Part shown: positions 1 through 7,215 of the stretch, in pieces
How the letters are laid out: each line of letters begins with the position of its first letter
Numbering within the stretch: position 1 is the stretch's first letter
From: a virus
DNA length: 29,831 nucleotides
Reading direction: 5' to 3' (one strand)
Virus record (IMG/VR): IMGVR_UViG_3300020572_000025
Location: 1-29,831 of that record
The notes under the pieces: model-generated
Database searches by the model: none
Told to the model about the DNA's origin: nothing
Seen by the model: the letters and a program-made list of their open reading frames with translations, nothing else
Made by a program: the position numbers and the translations under genes

Positions 1-166
1 CATACTCAGCGGTTAATTGTTCTTCCTCAGTCCATAGGGCGGATTCTAAATAACCTTTTAATATTTCAAGTAATTCCTCATCACTTACATAAAAATCATT
101 AGATGGGGATTCCTTTATCAGTTTTAATTGATTTACCGAGTTTTTAATATGTTGTTTAATATTCAT
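1..166 (-). CDS. Small unknown protein, C-terminus beyond the window edge
   Basis: The frame is open from an ATG at 166 to the left edge, so the first 55 residues are visible and the C-terminus is missing. The peptide begins MNIKQHIKNSVNQLKLIKES and continues with an acidic helical stretch containing DEELLEILKGYLESALWTEE. No signal peptide or membrane segment is visible. A TATAAATA box lies 7 nt upstream of the start, inside a palindromic TATTTATAAATA, which suggests late expression. The family was not recognised and no function is assigned. Confidence 0.7.
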   Translation of the reverse strand, partial: MNIKQHIKNSVNQLKLIKESPSNDFYVSDEELLEILKGYLESALWTEEEQLTAEY

Positions 167-173
167 ATATTTT

Positions 174-186
174 TATTTATAAATAT
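174..186 (-). promoter_or_regulatory. Late-promoter-like box upstream of the gene starting at 166
   Basis: On the minus strand ATATTTATA occupies 186-178 and overlaps TATAAATA at 181-174. TATAAATA is the T4 late promoter -10 sequence. The ATATTTATA element ends 11 nt before the ATG, similar to its spacing before several other genes here. The box is palindromic, so the plus strand also reads TATAAATA at 178-185, but no plus-strand gene follows directly. Confidence 0.5.
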
Positions 187-194
187 CATATTGT

Positions 195-413
195 TTAAAA
201 AACTTGATTTTGTTGGAAACCTTTCCAATGAGATAAAACCCTTTCATCAGCGAATGGTCTACAATATTTACCTTCATTACTAACCATATGATTACCTGTT
301 TTATTACTTAACATCCACCATTCATAGTTAGATTCATTAAGAACCACATACATTTCACATCCATTACTTTTTGACCAAAGAAGACCTTTTTGTTTAATTT
401 CTTGATTCATCAT
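195..413 (-). CDS. Small unknown protein (72 aa), probably early
   Basis: The reading frame extends back to a TTG at 440, but that TTG is part of a TATATTTG promoter box (438-445). A transcript would start near 431, so the tandem ATG ATG at 413/410 is the better start. The protein is rich in Trp and Asn (NYEWWMLSNKTGNHMVSNEG; SHWKGFQ near the C-terminus) with no signal peptide or membrane segment. The family was not recognised. It is divergent from the plus-strand gene at 519. The host-type promoter suggests expression before the late genes around it. Confidence 0.65.
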   Translation of the reverse strand: MMNQEIKQKGLLWSKSNGCEMYVVLNESNYEWWMLSNKTGNHMVSNEGKYCRPFADERVLSHWKGFQQNQVF

Positions 414-437
414 AATTTTATGTTTAAGTTTATTCCA

Positions 438-468
438 CAAATATATAAATTTATTTTTGATTTACAAA
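438..468 (-). promoter_or_regulatory. Bacteroidota-type promoter
   Basis: Reading the minus strand, TTTG at 468-465 is followed after 19 nt by TATATTTG at 445-438. This matches the primary-sigma consensus of Bacteroidota (TTTG near -33 and TAnnTTTG near -7). It lies about 25 nt upstream of the ATG pair at 413/410. It is the clearest host-type promoter I found in the window and is the main sequence argument for a Bacteroidota host. Confidence 0.55.
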
Positions 469-498
469 CATTACTTTAAAATTTATTATAATAATATG

Positions 499-507
499 AT
501 ATTTATA
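499..507 (+). promoter_or_regulatory. ATATTTATA late-promoter-like element
   Basis: ATATTTATA ends 11 nt before the ATG at 519. The same element lies at similar distances before the genes at 4268, 6127, 166 (minus) and 12510 (minus). Use as a promoter is inferred from the phage's gp55-like sigma factor and from similarity to T4 late boxes. Confidence 0.4.
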
Positions 508-518
508 GGTAAACTAAT

Positions 519-767
519 ATGGCTTTAGGAAGTAAAAAGGGACCTTTTTATAGGTTACCAAATGAAAAATTCATATATAAATGGTCACCACAACCTTATG
601 ATGTAAAAACAAAAACTAAAAGTGGTAGTAATAAAAAAGTACTTTGTGACGCACCTCCGGGATCACAAGGGGAGGATTTTAATACAACTTATGTATATAA
701 ATTAAGTTATATACCTAATAATGTTGAACATAGATACGCTTATGTTGAGTGTGATTATGTGATATAA
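519..767 (+). CDS. Small unknown protein (82 aa)
   Basis: An 82-residue protein beginning MALGSKKGPFYRLP and rich in Tyr, Lys and Asn; it ends with RYAYVECDYVI. It carries no signal peptide or membrane segment and I do not recognise its family. It is the first gene of the plus-strand head block, 50 nt upstream of the portal gene, with a late-type element 11 nt before its start. A minor virion or assembly role is plausible from position only. Confidence 0.65.
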   Translation: MALGSKKGPFYRLPNEKFIYKWSPQPYDVKTKTKSGSNKKVLCDAPPGSQGEDFNTTYVYKLSYIPNNVEHRYAYVECDYVI

Positions 768-817
768 CATATTTACTTTTAATAAAAGTTTATTAACTTA
801 AAATAAATAATTAAAAA

Positions 818-3800
818 ATGGCTGATAATAAAAATTTAACGGTTTGGCAGAAACTGGGGGTTCTATTTGGACCTGATAAAAAACCTATAATAGGACCAAC
901 CAAATCATATTCAATTGATTCAAAAGAACTATTAAGAACAAAGTCTAAAGAAGAGTTTAGTACTGAGAAATTACAAAAACAACAAAATTTATATTTAAAT
1001 AATCAATGGGAGAAGGTTGATAATACATTGTACCAACAAGCGATGTTTTATGAAACAACTAGAATTTCATCTTATACCGATTTTGAGTCTATGGAATTTT
1101 TCCCAGAGATTTCAGCGGCTTTAGATATTCTAATGGAAGAATCTACAACACAAGATAGTAAGGGTAATATTTTACAAATCCATTCCGAATCTGATAGGGT
1201 TAAAAAAGTTTTAACTGATTTATTTCATAATAGATTAGATATCCATACAACATTACCAATGTGGACAAGGAACGTTTGTAAATATGGCGATAATTTCATA
1301 TATTTAGATATTGATGATGAAAATGGTATTACTAATTGTAAACAATTACCCAATATTGAGATTGAAAGACATGAAGGTGATGTTTATAATTCAATAAATG
1401 GTGTCATTGATATTAACAGAAATAAGAAAAAGGGTGATGATCTAAAATTTGTTTGGAAAAACAGAGAGTTTGAATTTAATTCTTGGCAAATAGGTCATTT
1501 TAGATTACTTGGTGATGATAGAAGATTACCATATGGTACTTCAGTATTAGAAAAAGCTAGAAGGATTTATAAACAATTAATGTTATCTGAAGATGCTATG
1601 TTAATTTATAGAATTACCAGAGCTCCAGAACGAAGAATATTTAAAATATTCGTGGGTAATATTGATGACAAAGATGTTGAACCATATGTACAACAAATTG
1701 CGAATAAATTTAAAAGGTCACCGGTAGTTGATCCTAAGACTGGACAAATTGATTTAAGATATAATCAAATGGCCAATGATCAGGATTTTTTCATCCCGGT
1801 TAGAGATCAAGCAGCGACAAATCCAATTGAAACATTAGCTGGTGCGTGTATATCGTTAGATAGTAGAATTCCATTATTGGATGGTAGAACACTTACATTA
1901 AATGAAATTATTAATGAATGGGATAATGGTAATAGAAATTTATGGGTATACTCTTGTGATCCCAAAACTGGTGAATTTACCCCTGGAATAATTACTTGGG
2001 CTGGTGTTACTAGAAAAAATACTGAAGTAATGAAAATTACATTGGATAACGGTGAAGAGATTACCGCAACGCCTGATCATAAATTTGTTCACAGAACTAA
2101 TGGCTTTGTGGCGGCTAATGAATTAAATGTTGGTGATTCGTTAATGCCTTTTTATAGTAAAAAATCAATTTATTATAAACATTATGATTATCAACAAATA
2201 TTTGATAATAAAACTCAAAAATGGGTTTGGGTACATAAAGAAGTTACTAAGTTCCATAAAAATAATTTAGTGAATGAGACAACATTTTTAGAGGAATATA
2301 AAGACCAAAATCATTCTACTATACATCATATTAATTTTAATAGGTTTGACAATTCACCAACTAATTTAACATTTATGAATAGTAAAGACCACTTTAAATT
2401 ACATTGTAAAAATCAACAAATAGGGAGTAAAGCTTTTTCCGAGAAGTATAAAAATAACCCTAATTTCGCTAAAAGAGTAAGAAAACATTTAAATGAGTGT
2501 AATAAAATATTTCACGATAAAAGAAATTCTGATCCAGAATATAAAGAATTCATTAGAAGTAAACAAAAAGAATCTATTAATAAATTTTTTAATGAATTAT
2601 CGGTAGAAGAATTAAAAAAATGGTGTGAAAGGATTAATAACCCAATAACTAAAGCTAAAACCACAAAAAAATTATTAAAATGGTGTGAGAACCCAGACAA
2701 TTTAAAATTAAAAGGTCAGATAATTAGTACCGTTAAATCAACCCCAGAAGCTAAAGAAAAAATGAGTAAGATGTCTAAAAGTATTTGGGTGAGAGAAGGA
2801 TATAAAGAGTCAGTATTTAGTAAAAAACAAACTTTAATTTTCAATGATAAACTTTACAATATGTTTATTAATGAATTTGAAAAACATTTACGTTCAGATT
2901 TAACTTTACAAGTTTTAAATAGAAGTTCTAACTTTATGTTTGAGTTTAATTCTATTAATAAAGATATTAGGAGTTCATTAACTAATTTAAATACATTCAC
3001 CCATAATCATTTAGAAAAAATGATTAAAGAAAAAGGATTTAAAAATTTTAGGGAGTGGAAAAAAGAGGAAATTATTAAAAGAGGTTTCATCAATTTACGT
3101 CAATGGCAATATTATCTCGATAAAGAGAATGGTAAATATGGTAGTAAAGAAAGGGGTAAGTCAATTAATCAATTCTATAATCATAAAATTGTAAAAATAG
3201 AATATCTAGAACAGAGAATTGATACGGGCACTATCACAGTAGATGGTAATGAAATGTATCATAATCATCACACATTCGCCTTAGAATCAGGTATTTATAT
3301 CAAAAATTCTAATTTGTCTGAAATTGCAGATATTGAATATCTTCAAAAGAAATTATTCGCAGCACTTAGAGTTCCTAAACCATTTTTAGGTTTTGAATCA
3401 GCTGTAGGTGATGGTAAAAATTTAGCATTACAAGACATACGTTTCACAAGAACTGTTAATAGAATTCAACAATCTATGTTACAAGAATTAAATAAAATCG
3501 CTATTATTCATTTATTCATATTGGGGTTAGATGAAGAATTAAGTAATTTTACTTTAACTTTAAATAACCCTTCTACACAAGCAGAAATGTTACGCACAGA
3601 ACAAATGCAGGTGAAGATGCAATTATATAAAGATTCTGTTTCTGATGCCGGTAATGGGTTTGCTGCGATGTCTATGACTAGAGCTAAGAAAGAAATATTA
3701 AACTTTTCTAATGATGAAATACGTCTTGATATTGAACAACAAAGACTTGAAAAAGCAGCCGCAGCTGAATTAGCTAATACATCCGCGGTAATTAAAAAGA

Positions 3801-4228
3801 CTGGTTTATTTGATAAGATAGATAACATTTATGGTGATACTACTGGTGAAGCTGTCACTGAAGGTGGTGGTGATGTAACACCTCCAGCTGGTGGGCCTGA
3901 AATGGGTGGTGAAGAAATGGGTGGTGCACCTCCAGAACCAACAACACCAGAAACAACAGAACCAACACCGCCTACAATGGAGTCTGGGGTTAAAAATTTA
4001 GATAAGTTATTATTAGAAAGAAAAGAATTTTTAATGAAATCGTATGATAGTAAACAAAAAAAACATAAGGCTAATTATATTAACAAATTGATTGAAAGTA
4101 TTGAAATACGAGAAGAATACAAGGTAAATATTAATGAGAGTAAAAATAATGTTTCGGATAGTAACAATAGACACAATAATGATATAACAAATATGGTTGA
4201 TAATATTAATAATTTATTAAATAAATAA
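818..4228 (+). CDS. Portal vertex protein (T4 gp20-like) interrupted by an intein
   Basis: The portal ring forms the DNA entry vertex of the head and anchors the packaging motor and neck. The host protein is split: residues 1-343 and 831-1136 are gp20-like, including YTDFESMEFFPEISAALDIL near the N-terminus, RRLPYGTSVLEKARRIYKQL mid-protein, and SNLSEIADIEYLQKKLFAAL just after the insert. Residues 344-830 are an intein (separate entry). The spliced product would be about 649 aa, longer than T4 gp20 (524 aa). The excess includes a Pro/Thr/Glu/Gly-rich linker near precursor residues 1020-1053 and a basic, Asn-rich C-terminus. It is followed by the same block of genes that leads to protease, scaffold and capsid, as in T4. 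The leader is A-rich with no Shine-Dalgarno sequence. Identification is from recognised motifs and gene order. Confidence 0.92.
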   Translation: MADNKNLTVWQKLGVLFGPDKKPIIGPTKSYSIDSKELLRTKSKEEFSTEKLQKQQNLYLNNQWEKVDNTLYQQAMFYETTRISSYTDFESMEFFPEISAALDILMEESTTQDSKGNILQIHSESDRVKKVLTDLFHNRLDIHTTLPMWTRNVCKYGDNFIYLDIDDENGITNCKQLPNIEIERHEGDVYNSINGVIDINRNKKKGDDLKFVWKNREFEFNSWQIGHFRLLGDDRRLPYGTSVLEKARRIYKQLMLSEDAMLIYRITRAPERRIFKIFVGNIDDKDVEPYVQQIANKFKRSPVVDPKTGQIDLRYNQMANDQDFFIPVRDQAATNPIETLAGACISLDSRIPLLDGRTLTLNEIINEWDNGNRNLWVYSCDPKTGEFTPGIITWAGVTRKNTEVMKITLDNGEEITATPDHKFVHRTNGFVAANELNVGDSLMPFYSKKSIYYKHYDYQQIFDNKTQKWVWVHKEVTKFHKNNLVNETTFLEEYKDQNHSTIHHINFNRFDNSPTNLTFMNSKDHFKLHCKNQQIGSKAFSEKYKNNPNFAKRVRKHLNECNKIFHDKRNSDPEYKEFIRSKQKESINKFFNELSVEELKKWCERINNPITKAKTTKKLLKWCENPDNLKLKGQIISTVKSTPEAKEKMSKMSKSIWVREGYKESVFSKKQTLIFNDKLYNMFINEFEKHLRSDLTLQVLNRSSNFMFEFNSINKDIRSSLTNLNTFTHNHLEKMIKEKGFKNFREWKKEEIIKRGFINLRQWQYYLDKENGKYGSKERGKSINQFYNHKIVKIEYLEQRIDTGTITVDGNEMYHNHHTFALESGIYIKNSNLSEIADIEYLQKKLFAALRVPKPFLGFESAVGDGKNLALQDIRFTRTVNRIQQSMLQELNKIAIIHLFILGLDEELSNFTLTLNNPSTQAEMLRTEQMQVKMQLYKDSVSDAGNGFAAMSMTRAKKEILNFSNDEIRLDIEQQRLEKAAAAELANTSAVIKKTGLFDKIDNIYGDTTGEAVTEGGGDVTPPAGGPEMGGEEMGGAPPEPTTPETTEPTPPTMESGVKNLDKLLLERKEFLMKSYDSKQKKHKANYINKLIESIEIREEYKVNINESKNNVSDSNNRHNNDITNMVDNINNLLNK
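1847..3307 (+). mobile_element. Intein with HNH homing endonuclease inside the portal gene
   Basis: The intein covers portal precursor residues 344-830 (487 aa). It starts at Cys344 (CISLDSRIPLLDGRTLTLNE), has a block B motif TATPDHKF with the expected Thr418 and His421, and ends DGNEMYHNHHTFALESGIYIKN before Ser831 as the +1 nucleophile. The middle holds an HNH nuclease signature, IHHINFNRFDNSPTNLTF then KDHFKLH, with His503/His504, Asn516 and His525. Basic helical segments follow, including SKSTPEAKEKM-like sequence (TPEAKEKMSKMSKSIW) resembling NUMOD3 DNA-binding repeats. The penultimate residue is Lys829 where His is usual. Removal joins GA to SNLSEI, restoring a gp20-like sequence. Splicing and homing are inferred from the motifs. 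Confidence 0.9.
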
Positions 4229-4246
4229 TTTTTTTTAAAATTCAAC

Positions 4247-4255
4247 ATATTTATA
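4247..4255 (+). promoter_or_regulatory. ATATTTATA late-promoter-like element
   Basis: ATATTTATA ends 12 nt before the ATG at 4268, and TATAAATT overlaps it. It sits in the 39-nt gap after the portal gene, so it could start a transcript that does not depend on the long portal mRNA. Confidence 0.4.
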
Positions 4256-4267
4256 AATTATACTAAT

Positions 4268-5041
4268 ATGCACAATTTCGGTAACATAAAAAATACATTC
4301 AATAAAGTCCTATCTGAATCCATTATACAAAAGGATAGAGGTAGAAAAACTATCTTTAAAGAGTACTTAAAAACATTAAGAGAGAGTACAATTTTAAAAT
4401 CTCAATTCATTGTTTTAACTAATATTGAATCTAAATTTATTGAAGATCCATATTTAGCTGGAGAATATGTTAAAGAAAATATTGATTCTCTAAGAAAATT
4501 TGGTCAAAAAAAGATTCTTATAGAAAACTCTAAATTGATTAGTTTAGTTGAAAAAAATAAATTAACTCTTTCCACTGATGTTAACAAATTATATGAATCT
4601 TTAAATGATTTAATCATTTTAAAAAGAGATAGTAAAAATATTGATAGAATACAAGAATCTTTTGAATATGTTCGTACATTTGTTATGAAACCAAAGATAA
4701 ATGAAAGTTCTACAACGCCTACCATATCATTACCCCCTAGTATCCTTACAAGTTTAATGACTTCTAAATTTAACGCTAAGTATGAGAATGTATCTGAATC
4801 AGAAAAAAAAGTTATTAGAGTATCATTAAATGGTGATGATAAAGAAAAAGAATCTTTATTTACTGAAATGATCCGTGAAACCATAGACATCCTTAATGTT
4901 AAATTAGAAACTAGTAATGTAGATTTAAAAGATAAATTATTAAAAACAAAAGATAAGTTACTTAGAACAGAATATAAAAGTGAAACGTTTACGAAAGATA
5001 TTACTAAAATATTTTCACTTAAAGATGATTTAACTAAATAA
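4268..5041 (+). CDS. Unknown head-operon protein (257 aa)
   Basis: A highly charged, mostly helical protein, rich in Lys, Glu, Leu and Ser, with no signal peptide or membrane segment. The N-terminal half contains an Ile/Lys/Glu-rich region (RKTIFKEYLKTLRESTILKS). A short Thr/Pro/Ser linker near residues 147-158 (SSTTPTISLPPS) divides it from a second helical half ending in repeated KDKLLKTKDKLLR-type heptads. It lies where T4 has the small head genes 67 and 68, but is far larger and I see no similarity that justifies those names. Its TAA stop overlaps the ATG of the holin-like gene by one base (TAATG), suggesting coupled translation. A core or internal head protein is a guess from position. 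Confidence 0.75.
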   Translation: MHNFGNIKNTFNKVLSESIIQKDRGRKTIFKEYLKTLRESTILKSQFIVLTNIESKFIEDPYLAGEYVKENIDSLRKFGQKKILIENSKLISLVEKNKLTLSTDVNKLYESLNDLIILKRDSKNIDRIQESFEYVRTFVMKPKINESSTTPTISLPPSILTSLMTSKFNAKYENVSESEKKVIRVSLNGDDKEKESLFTEMIRETIDILNVKLETSNVDLKDKLLKTKDKLLRTEYKSETFTKDITKIFSLKDDLTK

Positions 5042-5562
5042 TGAAAAATTTCTTCAATTACATTGTTACTAATTTTGGGTTTACAAATAGTTCTGACTTC
5101 ATTTGTTCCTTCTTACATATCAATTTATTGACAATAACATTACCATTAACCGGAATCTCAGTGGGATTAGAAAAATATTTTGGGTTAGGGTATCTAACTA
5201 TCATATCATTTGGTTTATTAATTTTCTTAGAATTAGTGACTGGATTACTATCCTCAAAGGTGAGAAAAGTAAAAATTGAATCCAAAAAATTTAGTAGGTT
5301 TGGTTTAAAAGTATTAATATGGTTTTCACTAATATTCATAACAAAATCATTAATGATGGAATATAAACAATATACTGATACCGCTGGAGTATTAGCTTAT
5401 TCAATGTTTAATTGGTTACATACATTCATATTCATTTATATTAATATGGAATATCTAATATCAGTACTTGAAAACTTAGGTGTTATTACTGGTAATAAGA
5501 AAGGTAGTGATACTTTAATAAAAGTTATTAAAGATAAATTAATTTCTTTTTTAAAAAAATAG
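5041..5562 (+). CDS. Phage holin-like membrane protein (holin_4 / toxin-secretion family)
   Basis: Four hydrophobic segments are visible near residues 25-45, 50-70, 88-108 and 120-142, with a short basic tail. Segment two ends ELVTGLLSSKVRKVKIESKK, like the D/E-x-x-TG...A followed by a basic loop in the holin_4 family. The C-terminal part has MEYLISVLENLGVITG, resembling that family's E-x-x-S-I-x-E-N-x-G ending. Length (173 aa) is typical to slightly long. Holins of this type permeabilise the inner membrane so the lysin reaches the cell wall. The gene overlaps its upstream neighbour by one base and sits between portal and prohead protease, an unusual place for lysis. No endolysin is in the window, so a membrane role in head assembly is an alternative. 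Confidence 0.65.
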   Translation: MKNFFNYIVTNFGFTNSSDFICSFLHINLLTITLPLTGISVGLEKYFGLGYLTIISFGLLIFLELVTGLLSSKVRKVKIESKKFSRFGLKVLIWFSLIFITKSLMMEYKQYTDTAGVLAYSMFNWLHTFIFIYINMEYLISVLENLGVITGNKKGSDTLIKVIKDKLISFLKK

Positions 5563-5614
5563 TATTATTCCTTCCACCCTATTGTTATCTCATTTTATTT
5601 TTACTATATTTTAG

Positions 5615-5622
5615 TATAAATA
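5615..5622 (+). promoter_or_regulatory. TATAAATA late-promoter-like box
   Basis: An exact TATAAATA lies 26 nt upstream of the ATG at 5649, in the 86-nt gap after the holin-like gene. It is identical to the T4 late -10 consensus. A nine-codon open frame from 5636 (MKHFNEKR then TAA) lies between the box and the gene. Confidence 0.4.
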
Positions 5623-5648
5623 ACAAGATTACATTATGAAACACTTTA

Positions 5649-6080
5649 ATGAAAAGAGGTAAGGAAATAACCATTGAATCAAATTCTAACTATACAGTTT
5701 ATTCTGGTACTATAGATAATAAAAAGGCTAAAACCATTTATCTTAACATATCTTCTTGGGGGAATCCAATAAAAGAAACTGGATTGAACTATGAGAGAAT
5801 AATTAAAAATTTACGTAAAAGTGTATTACAATACACATACAACATACTTTGTGAAAGTAATTTTAAGGAAGGAAACACTATTGTTGATTTAGATATGAGA
5901 TCATCCGGAGTTCATTACGGTAAAAAAAGTTTTATGTCTTGTGAGTTAACTCTATTCCAAAAAGAATATAATCAAGTTAATTCAGATATAGTAGTAGAAT
6001 CAATGAAAGATATTTCAAAATCTATTATAGAGAATGTATTAGATACAAACGAATACTTTATATTCAGTAAAACAAAATAA
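5649..6080 (+). CDS. Unknown protein (143 aa) upstream of the prohead protease
   Basis: The sequence looks like a compact alpha/beta protein: an N-terminal beta-rich part (NYTVYSGTIDNKKAKTIYLN), a central helix (NYERIIKNLRKSVLQYTYN), a strand region (GNTIVDLDMRSSGVHYGKKS) and a C-terminal helix. There is no signal peptide or membrane segment. I do not recognise a family. The start at 5649 is used because the nearer upstream ATG at 5636 is in another frame and stops after eight residues. It sits between the holin-like gene and the protease within the head block. Its own upstream TATAAATA box suggests late expression. Confidence 0.75.
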   Translation: MKRGKEITIESNSNYTVYSGTIDNKKAKTIYLNISSWGNPIKETGLNYERIIKNLRKSVLQYTYNILCESNFKEGNTIVDLDMRSSGVHYGKKSFMSCELTLFQKEYNQVNSDIVVESMKDISKSIIENVLDTNEYFIFSKTK

Positions 6081-6103
6081 ATATTTTTTTCTTTAATTCC
6101 TCA

Positions 6104-6112
6104 ATATTTATA
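6104..6112 (+). promoter_or_regulatory. ATATTTATA late-promoter-like element
   Basis: ATATTTATA ends 14 nt before the protease ATG at 6127. Between them lies GAAAGGA, one of the few Shine-Dalgarno-like strings before a start in this window. Confidence 0.4.
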
Positions 6113-6126
6113 TTGAAAGGATTAAT

Positions 6127-6810
6127 ATGATTAAAATATTGAAACCAGGTGAGATTGGTCATGGTGTACTAATTGAAACCGATTCAGGATATATTTCACC
6201 AAAAGATAATCAAAAATTCATAAACGAAATTAAAAAACTTGATTCCGGACAAAGAATTATTGAAGAACCATTAATACTTTACGCTGTATTACAAAAGTGT
6301 GGTGTAGAGAATAAAAATGGTCGTATATACCCAAGAGAAATTCTTGAAAGAGAAGCGAGGAATTATCAAAAAGTTATTCAAGAAGGTAGAGCTCTTGGTG
6401 AAGCCGATCACCCAGAGTCTTCTATTATATCAGTTGATAGAGTATCTCATAATATAACTGAGATATGGTGGGAAGGTAATACCTTATTAGGTAAACTAGA
6501 AGTCCTAATGTCACCAGGGTTTGTTAATCAAGGAATTATTTCATGTAAAGGTGATCAAGTAGCCAATCTAATTAGAAAGGGTATTATGATTGGTGTATCA
6601 TCAAGGGGTGTAGGTTCTTTAGATAAGAAGGAGGGTAAAAATTATGTACAAGAAGATTTTGAATTAATTTGTTGGGATGTTGTTACATCACCTTCAACAC
6701 CGGGTTCTTGGATATTTAATAGAAAAGAAGAATCAGCTCCATTTGTGGAATCAACACAAAGTAAAAAACCATTAATAATAGACACATTAGATAATTATTT
6801 AAACGACTAA
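6127..6810 (+). CDS. Prohead core protease (T4 gp21-like)
   Basis: This is the maturation protease that sits in the prohead core and, after assembly, cleaves scaffold and capsid proteins before DNA packaging. The family signature is clear: CGVENKNGRIYPREILERE near residues 58-76, the catalytic His95 in LGEADHPESS, and the catalytic Ser158 or Ser159 in IMIGVSSRGVGS, followed by ELICWDVVTSPSTPGSW near residues 179-195. The 227-aa length is close to T4 gp21 (212 aa). It is followed closely by a small gene, then the scaffold and capsid, which are its expected substrates. Expression is probably late, from the element at 6104. I am confident in the family; the third catalytic residue, perhaps Asp184, is less certain. 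Confidence 0.93.
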   Translation: MIKILKPGEIGHGVLIETDSGYISPKDNQKFINEIKKLDSGQRIIEEPLILYAVLQKCGVENKNGRIYPREILEREARNYQKVIQEGRALGEADHPESSIISVDRVSHNITEIWWEGNTLLGKLEVLMSPGFVNQGIISCKGDQVANLIRKGIMIGVSSRGVGSLDKKEGKNYVQEDFELICWDVVTSPSTPGSWIFNRKEESAPFVESTQSKKPLIIDTLDNYLND

Positions 6811-6813
6811 ATT

Positions 6814-7101
6814 ATGAAATTAAAAGTAAAAATTACTGAATCTCAACTAGAAGAATTGAGAAGTAAATATTCAACACTTAAATCAATTGACTCTAATAAA
6901 AATCCATACATTAAAAAAGGATTTTTATTTATAAAATTAGATTCAACAAAATCAGTACCTGAAGACTCGTACAACTTTTCAGACGAGGAAGCTAAAGAAC
7001 TTAATAAAATGGGTCACGAGTTAGAGGCTTTAAAAGCTTCTTATGAAGAAAAATTAAAATCACTAACTGGTGGTAATAAAGTTAAAAAAGAAAAAGAATA
7101 A
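6814..7101 (+). CDS. Small charged protein between protease and scaffold (95 aa)
   Basis: A 95-residue protein with a beta-like start (KLKVKITESQLEELRSKY), a central KKGFLFIKLD strand, then an acidic-to-basic helix (EEAKELNKMGHELEALKASY) and a very basic tail GGNKVKKEKE. It starts three bases after the protease stop, so it is probably co-translated with it. Position between gp21-like and gp22-like genes suggests a prohead core or assembly protein. No family was recognised. Confidence 0.7.
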   Translation: MKLKVKITESQLEELRSKYSTLKSIDSNKNPYIKKGFLFIKLDSTKSVPEDSYNFSDEEAKELNKMGHELEALKASYEEKLKSLTGGNKVKKEKE

Positions 7102-7215
7102 AAAAATTATTTTTATTAAAAAAGTAACTTTTTATAAAGTATAGATACTTATTGAATAATAAACAATATTGTTACAATATTTTTATAACATCACAATAAA
7201 AAAAAATAACAAAAA

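Noticed and set aside
414-440. Nine-residue N-terminal extension of the small gene at 195, starting at TTG
   Set aside because: The TTG is the end of a TATATTTG promoter box and would be upstream of the expected transcript start.
1847-3307. Group I intron instead of intein
   Set aside because: The reading frame is continuous through the insert and it carries protein-splicing motifs at both ends, so an intein explains it.
3508-3828. Minus-strand open frame inside the portal gene
   Set aside because: It lies fully opposite conserved gp20 coding sequence and resembles no protein family.
5636-5662. Tiny open frame (MKHFNEKR) before the 143-aa gene
   Set aside because: Eight codons only, overlapping the start of the real gene; a leader-peptide role is possible but nothing supports it.
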